Assembly: GCF_040717455.1 (NCBI RefSeq) | Contig: NZ_JBFEFH010000009.1 | Coordinates: 151,813-215,812 of the forward strand | Reading direction: 5' to 3' | Source of the DNA: Tautonia sp040717455 | GTDB taxonomy: Bacteria; Planctomycetota; Planctomycetia; Isosphaerales; Isosphaeraceae | Length of the DNA stretch: 64,000 nt | Shown here: in pieces, positions 61,225 through 64,000 of the stretch | How positions within the stretch are numbered: the first letter of the stretch is position 1 | Layout of the letters: each line of letters opens with the position of its first letter | Position numbers and translations under genes: made by a program | Notes under the pieces: generated by a model | Database searches by the model: none | What the model was told of the DNA's origin: nothing | Seen by the model: only the letters and a program-made list of their open reading frames with translations

Positions 61225-61890
61225 TCAAGCGTTCTGGGAATTCGGGGCCTCGGCGGGGGCCGGGGCGGAGGCGAGGCGGTCGGCGTCGGAGAGGACGTCG
61301 GGCAGGATGCCGCCGTGCTGGACGAGGGCTTCGAGGCGGGCTTGCAGGGCGGCGTCGTCGCCGAAGAGCCCTTCGGCCTGGCTCTTGCGGAAGTCGACCT
61401 CGATCTCGCGGAGCTTGGCGGAGGTGGCGGCGCGGACGGGGGCGTCGAAGCGGTCGGTGATGAGGGTGCCGTCGAGGTGGTCGGTCTCGTGCTGGATGGC
61501 CCGGGAGAGGAGTCCGTCGACGTCGGCCTCGATCTGGCGGCCGTGCAGGTCGAAGGCCCGGACGCGGATCTTCTTCGAACGGCGGACCTTGCCGTAGAGG
61601 GCGGGGAGGCTGAGGCAGCCTTCCTCCTCCTCGACGACCGACTCGCGCTTGAGGATCTCGGGGTTGATGAAGACCTGCTCCTGGTCGGGTTGCTCGGGGT
61701 CGGCGGTCAGGTTGAGGACGAAGAACCGGAAGGGCAAGGCGACCTGATTGGCGGCCAGGCCGATCCCCCTGGCCTCGTACATCAGGTCGAACATGCGGCG
61801 GACGGTCGCCCGGAACTCGTCGTCGATCCGGCGCAGGGGCTGGCTCTTGTAGCGGAGGGCCGGGTGGGGGAAGTTCACGATCCGAAGCAC
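61225..61890 (-). CDS. def: peptide deformylase
   Basis: 221 residues from GTG 61890 (GGGAG nine bases upstream), chosen over an upstream TTG because the family start is LRIVNFPHPALR. All three motifs are intact: GIGLAANQ (42-49), EGCLS with metal ligand Cys92, and QHETDH with His134, Glu135 and His138. It removes the formyl group from nascent proteins. About 50 residues at the C-terminus beyond the catalytic domain are helical and then Ala/Pro-rich, longer than in the E. coli enzyme. First in the def-fmt unit. Confidence 0.95.
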   Translation of the reverse strand: MLRIVNFPHPALRYKSQPLRRIDDEFRATVRRMFDLMYEARGIGLAANQVALPFRFFVLNLTADPEQPDQEQVFINPEILKRESVVEEEEGCLSLPALYGKVRRSKKIRVRAFDLHGRQIEADVDGLLSRAIQHETDHLDGTLITDRFDAPVRAATSAKLREIEVDFRKSQAEGLFGDDAALQARLEALVQHGGILPDVLSDADRLASAPAPAEAPNSQNA

Positions 61891-62099
61891 GACGATGGCT
61901 CCCGGGCTGGCTGGCAAGGTGGTGTGACTCGCAGATGAGAGGGATGCGTCGATTATACGCGGCCGGTCGGGTCGGTGGCCACCGCGTCTCGCCGGGCAGA
62001 GGCGGGGGATCGGGTGGCGTGGGTGCGCTGCGGGTGCGCCAATTGGTGCGCCGGAGTGTTCATGGGGATTGTGTTGCGCTATCTGGGGTTACGTCGAGA

Positions 62100-62310
62100 A
62101 AATGCGTTCGTTTCGTGCGGGCGCTCAGGGAGATTGGGTTCGTTTGGTGATCGTCATTGGGTTTGTTTGGCGCAATGGGGATTGGGTTCGTTTCGGAGAG
62201 GAATTGGGTCTGTTTGGTGGGCCCCGGCAGGACGGATTCGGCGGTGTTCGTGGGGGCACGTTGGGTTTGTTTCGCGCCGGTGGGGATTTGAGTTCGTGTG
62301 GCGCGGTCGA
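62100..62310. repeat. cluster of TTYGTTT-core short repeats
   Basis: Eight cores of TTCGTTT, TTTGTTT or close variants start at about 62107, 62139, 62162, 62187, 62209, 62247, 62266 and 62293. Most are preceded by ATTGGG or TTGGG and followed by CGG or GGYG. Spacing is irregular (19-38 bp). The same core ends the 30-bp units at 20.0 kb. Confidence 0.7.
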
Positions 62311-62536
62311 TATGGCGTGCTTTGGCGCGGGGGAGAGTGGTTGGGGCTTCCGAGGGGGTCGAGGTCGAGGGGGACGGCGGGGGAATTCATGGTGCGTCAT
62401 CGGGGGGTTGGGGCCAGGGTGCAGCAAGCATCGATTCCTGGAGACGCGAGGCGTCGACAAGACTATCGGGAAAATCGGCCGTCTCAGTCACAGAATCGGG
62501 ATCAAGTACCCTGGGCGATGGGTCAATCCATGGTGT

Positions 62537-62686
62537 GTAGGGTGCTGTCGAGTCTTCGAAGACGCACCAGATCTGGGGAGGCGATCGACAGCGCTTGACG
62601 CGGTGTCGGGACGATCTCCACATCGAATCTTCGAAGGCGCACCAGATCTGGGGAGGTGCGTCTTCGAAGACTCGACAGCACCCTAC
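62537..62686. repeat. pair of perfect 32-bp inverted repeats with a partial third copy between
   Basis: 62537-62568 and 62655-62686 are exact reverse complements over 32 bp; each contains the palindrome GTCTTCGAAGAC. A partial copy (about 62625-62656, CGAATCTTCGAAGGCGCACC) lies between, and both direct copies are followed by AGATCTGGGGAG. A related copy abuts fmt at 60140-60171. The arrangement, about 150 bp with inverted ends, resembles a miniature element. Confidence 0.8.
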
Positions 62687-62810
62687 GGGCCGAGAAGACT
62701 CGACAGGGCTTGGGGCACCCGTGGGTTGAGGGGGGCAGGTCGAGGGGGAATAATGAGGGGCGGGTGGGGTGCGGGGTGTGGCCGGGGAGCGACGTCAGTC
62801 GATTGGGCGC

Positions 62811-63788
62811 ATGATTGAAGTGGAGCGGCTGTCGAAGCGGTACGGGGCGGTGAGGGCGGTCGAGGGGATCAGCTTCTCGATCGGCCGGGGGGAGATCGTC
62901 GGCCTGCTCGGTCCGAACGGGGCGGGGAAGTCGACGACGATGAGGATGCTGACGACGTACCTGATGCCCACGAGCGGCCGGGCTCGGCTGGCCGGGCATG
63001 ACGTGATGGACGAACCGCTCCAGGTGCGGCGGAAGATCGGGTACTTGCCCGAGAGCGTGCCGTTGTACCCGGAGATGAGGGTCAGGGAGTTCCTCCGATT
63101 CCGGGCCTCGCTGAAGGACGTGCCGCGGTCGAGGCGTCGGGGGGCGATCGACGACGCGATCGAGATGACGGGCCTGGGGGCGGTGGCGCATCGGGTGGTC
63201 GGGAACCTGTCGAAGGGGTATCGGCAGCGGGTGGGGCTGGCCGATGCCCTGCTGAGCGACCCGGATATCCTCATTCTGGACGAGCCGACGGCGGGCCTGG
63301 ACCCGATCCAGATTGGCGAGGTCCGGGACCTGATCCGGGAGCTGGGCAAGCGGCACACGATCCTCTTGAGCACGCACATCCTGCCCGAGGTGGAGATGGT
63401 CTGCGGCCGGGTCATTATTATCGCCTCGGGCCGGATCGCGCTGGATCAGCCGTTGGAGCGGTTGCGGTCGGGCCGGGCGGTCGAGGTGGAGGTCCGGGGG
63501 CCGAAGGATTCGGTGCGGGGTGCGTTGGAGACGGCGCCGGGGGCCGGGGCGGTGCGGCCGATCGCGGTCGAGGGGGCGGCGCAGGGGGATGCGGGGGTTT
63601 GTGCCTTCGAGGTCCGGCCGAAGGACGAGGCGGCGGTCGACGAGCTTCGGGAACTGATCGCCAGGCGGGTCGTCCAGAACGGTTGGGCGGTGCGGCGATT
63701 GGACCTGTCGCGCTCGACGCTGGAAGAACGGTTCGTGAGGGCCGTTCGGGATGCGGTGGTCGTCGATCACGAGGGGGAAGCGGCGTGA
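62811..63788 (+). CDS. ABC transporter ATP-binding protein (gliding/GldA-like ABC-2 family)
   Basis: 325 residues from ATG 62811. Walker A GPNGAGKST, signature LSKGYRQRVGLA, Walker B ILILDEPTAGLD and H-loop STHIL are intact. A C-terminal domain of about 95 residues follows (VEVEVRGPKDSVRGALE), as in GldA/NosF-like ATPases whose permeases belong to the ABC-2 class. A reading frame that opens 157 bp downstream, past a double-hairpin repeat, is the probable permease. The start region has no strong ribosome site. Confidence 0.9.
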   Translation: MIEVERLSKRYGAVRAVEGISFSIGRGEIVGLLGPNGAGKSTTMRMLTTYLMPTSGRARLAGHDVMDEPLQVRRKIGYLPESVPLYPEMRVREFLRFRASLKDVPRSRRRGAIDDAIEMTGLGAVAHRVVGNLSKGYRQRVGLADALLSDPDILILDEPTAGLDPIQIGEVRDLIRELGKRHTILLSTHILPEVEMVCGRVIIIASGRIALDQPLERLRSGRAVEVEVRGPKDSVRGALETAPGAGAVRPIAVEGAAQGDAGVCAFEVRPKDEAAVDELRELIARRVVQNGWAVRRLDLSRSTLEERFVRAVRDAVVVDHEGEAA

Positions 63789-63831
63789 GCGATCGGGCGA
63801 CGTTTGGGCCGGAGCGACGGTTCGAGCCGGG

Positions 63832-63940
63832 GACCCCTCACCCCGGCCCTCTCCCCGCGGGCGGGGAGAGTGGGACAGAGTGCTCCCAACCCTCGCCCCC
63901 TGTGGGGGAGAGGGTGGCCGTAGGCCGGGTGAGGGGGAAG
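63832..63940. repeat. complete double-hairpin repeat between ATPase and next gene
   Basis: Two inverted halves: CCCCTCACCCCGGCC with CTCTCCCCGC/GCGGGGAGAG (63836-63871), and CCCTCGCCCCC/GGGGGAGAGGG followed by GGCCGGGTGAGGGGG (63890-63938). The outer ends are reverse complements. The right end supplies a G-rich stretch before the next start codon. Confidence 0.75.
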
Positions 63941-63945
63941 CAGTC

Positions 63946-64000
63946 GTGTCGGTGCTTCGGCGTTTCTCGTCGTATCGCTTCCGGTCGAACCTGGTGGGAT
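63946..64000 (+). CDS. start of probable ABC-2 permease gene, cut by window edge
   Basis: GTG 63946 opens a frame reading MSVLRRFSSYRFRSNLVG before the window ends. GAGGGGGAAG about six bases upstream could serve as ribosome site and comes from the repeat. The position directly behind an ABC ATPase and the basic N-terminus fit a permease, but 18 codons are too few to assign a family. Confidence 0.4.
   Translation, partial: MSVLRRFSSYRFRSNLVG

Larger units (their letters stand above)
61891..62810. other. repeat-rich gap without a supported gene
   Basis: 920 bp between the start of def and the start of an ABC ATPase, so both genes probably read out of it. It contains a cluster of TTYGTTT repeats and a pair of 32-bp inverted repeats, listed separately. 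Frames through these repeats show biased, repetitive translations and no domain. Confidence 0.6.

Noticed and set aside
62523..63770. Leftward frame of about 415 codons over the ABC ATPase and the 32-bp repeats
   Set aside because: Antisense to an intact ATPase; the remainder is a translation of the repeats.

Overview
The window is high-GC DNA from a planctomycete, probably of the Isosphaerales (Isosphaera/Tautonia-like). The inference rests on gene content: planctomycete c-type cytochrome proteins (DUF1549/DUF1553 and DUF1592 families), paired DUF1501/DUF1552 Tat-exported proteins, several CxxCH-bearing secreted proteins, ceramidase-like secreted hydrolases, and intergenic repeats whose translations are typical spurious ORFs of this group. 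No rRNA, tRNA, CRISPR array or phage was found.

Layout. 1-3.2 kb: a leftward TetR regulator / Old Yellow Enzyme / RND efflux adaptor cluster with a palindromic operator inside the tetR promoter. 3.5-10.7 kb: a two-heme secreted protein with a C-terminal propeller-like half, an oxalate/formate-type MFS transporter with a 52-residue partner, and a TolC-like outer-membrane protein. 11.1-19.8 kb: four consecutive rightward genes forming two planctomycete cytochrome/Tat-protein pairs (DUF1592 with DUF1552, then DUF1549/1553 with DUF1501). 19.8-21.4 kb: a gene-poor, repeat-rich gap. 21.4-28.1 kb: an unknown secreted protein and a 1.7-kilo-residue multi-PAS/GAF/HD-GYP/GGDEF cyclic-di-GMP protein. 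28.4-33.5 kb: two divergent ceramidase-like hydrolases and an SGNH/sialidase-like fusion. 33.9-38.2 kb: a GntR/ABC ATPase/ABC permease operon whose permease carries a long extra soluble domain. 38.2-42.2 kb: a second, divergent DUF1549/1553-DUF1501 pair.

42.2-50.1 kb: a degenerate alpha/beta hydrolase, an M81 peptidase, a small membrane protein, a complete IS1182-type insertion sequence, a leucine-rich-repeat protein directly behind it, a Uma2 nuclease-like protein, an RraA-like protein and an orphan cytochrome-domain protein. 50.2-57.5 kb: a second ABC exporter, a sugar-phosphate isomerase/epimerase and a lipid-carrier glycosylation set (GT2, flippase-like, GT39-like). 57.6-61.9 kb: leftward housekeeping genes def, fmt, miaB plus an SMI1/KNR4 protein. 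61.9-64 kb: another repeat-rich gap, then an ABC ATPase and the start of its probable permease.

Three families of short dispersed repeats fill the gaps: a GC-rich double-hairpin element (five loci), a TTYGTTT-core repeat (about 20 kb and 62.1 kb), and a 32-bp element (three full-length copies plus one partial). Where a gene start was moved, the choice rests on signal peptides and Shine-Dalgarno sequences.
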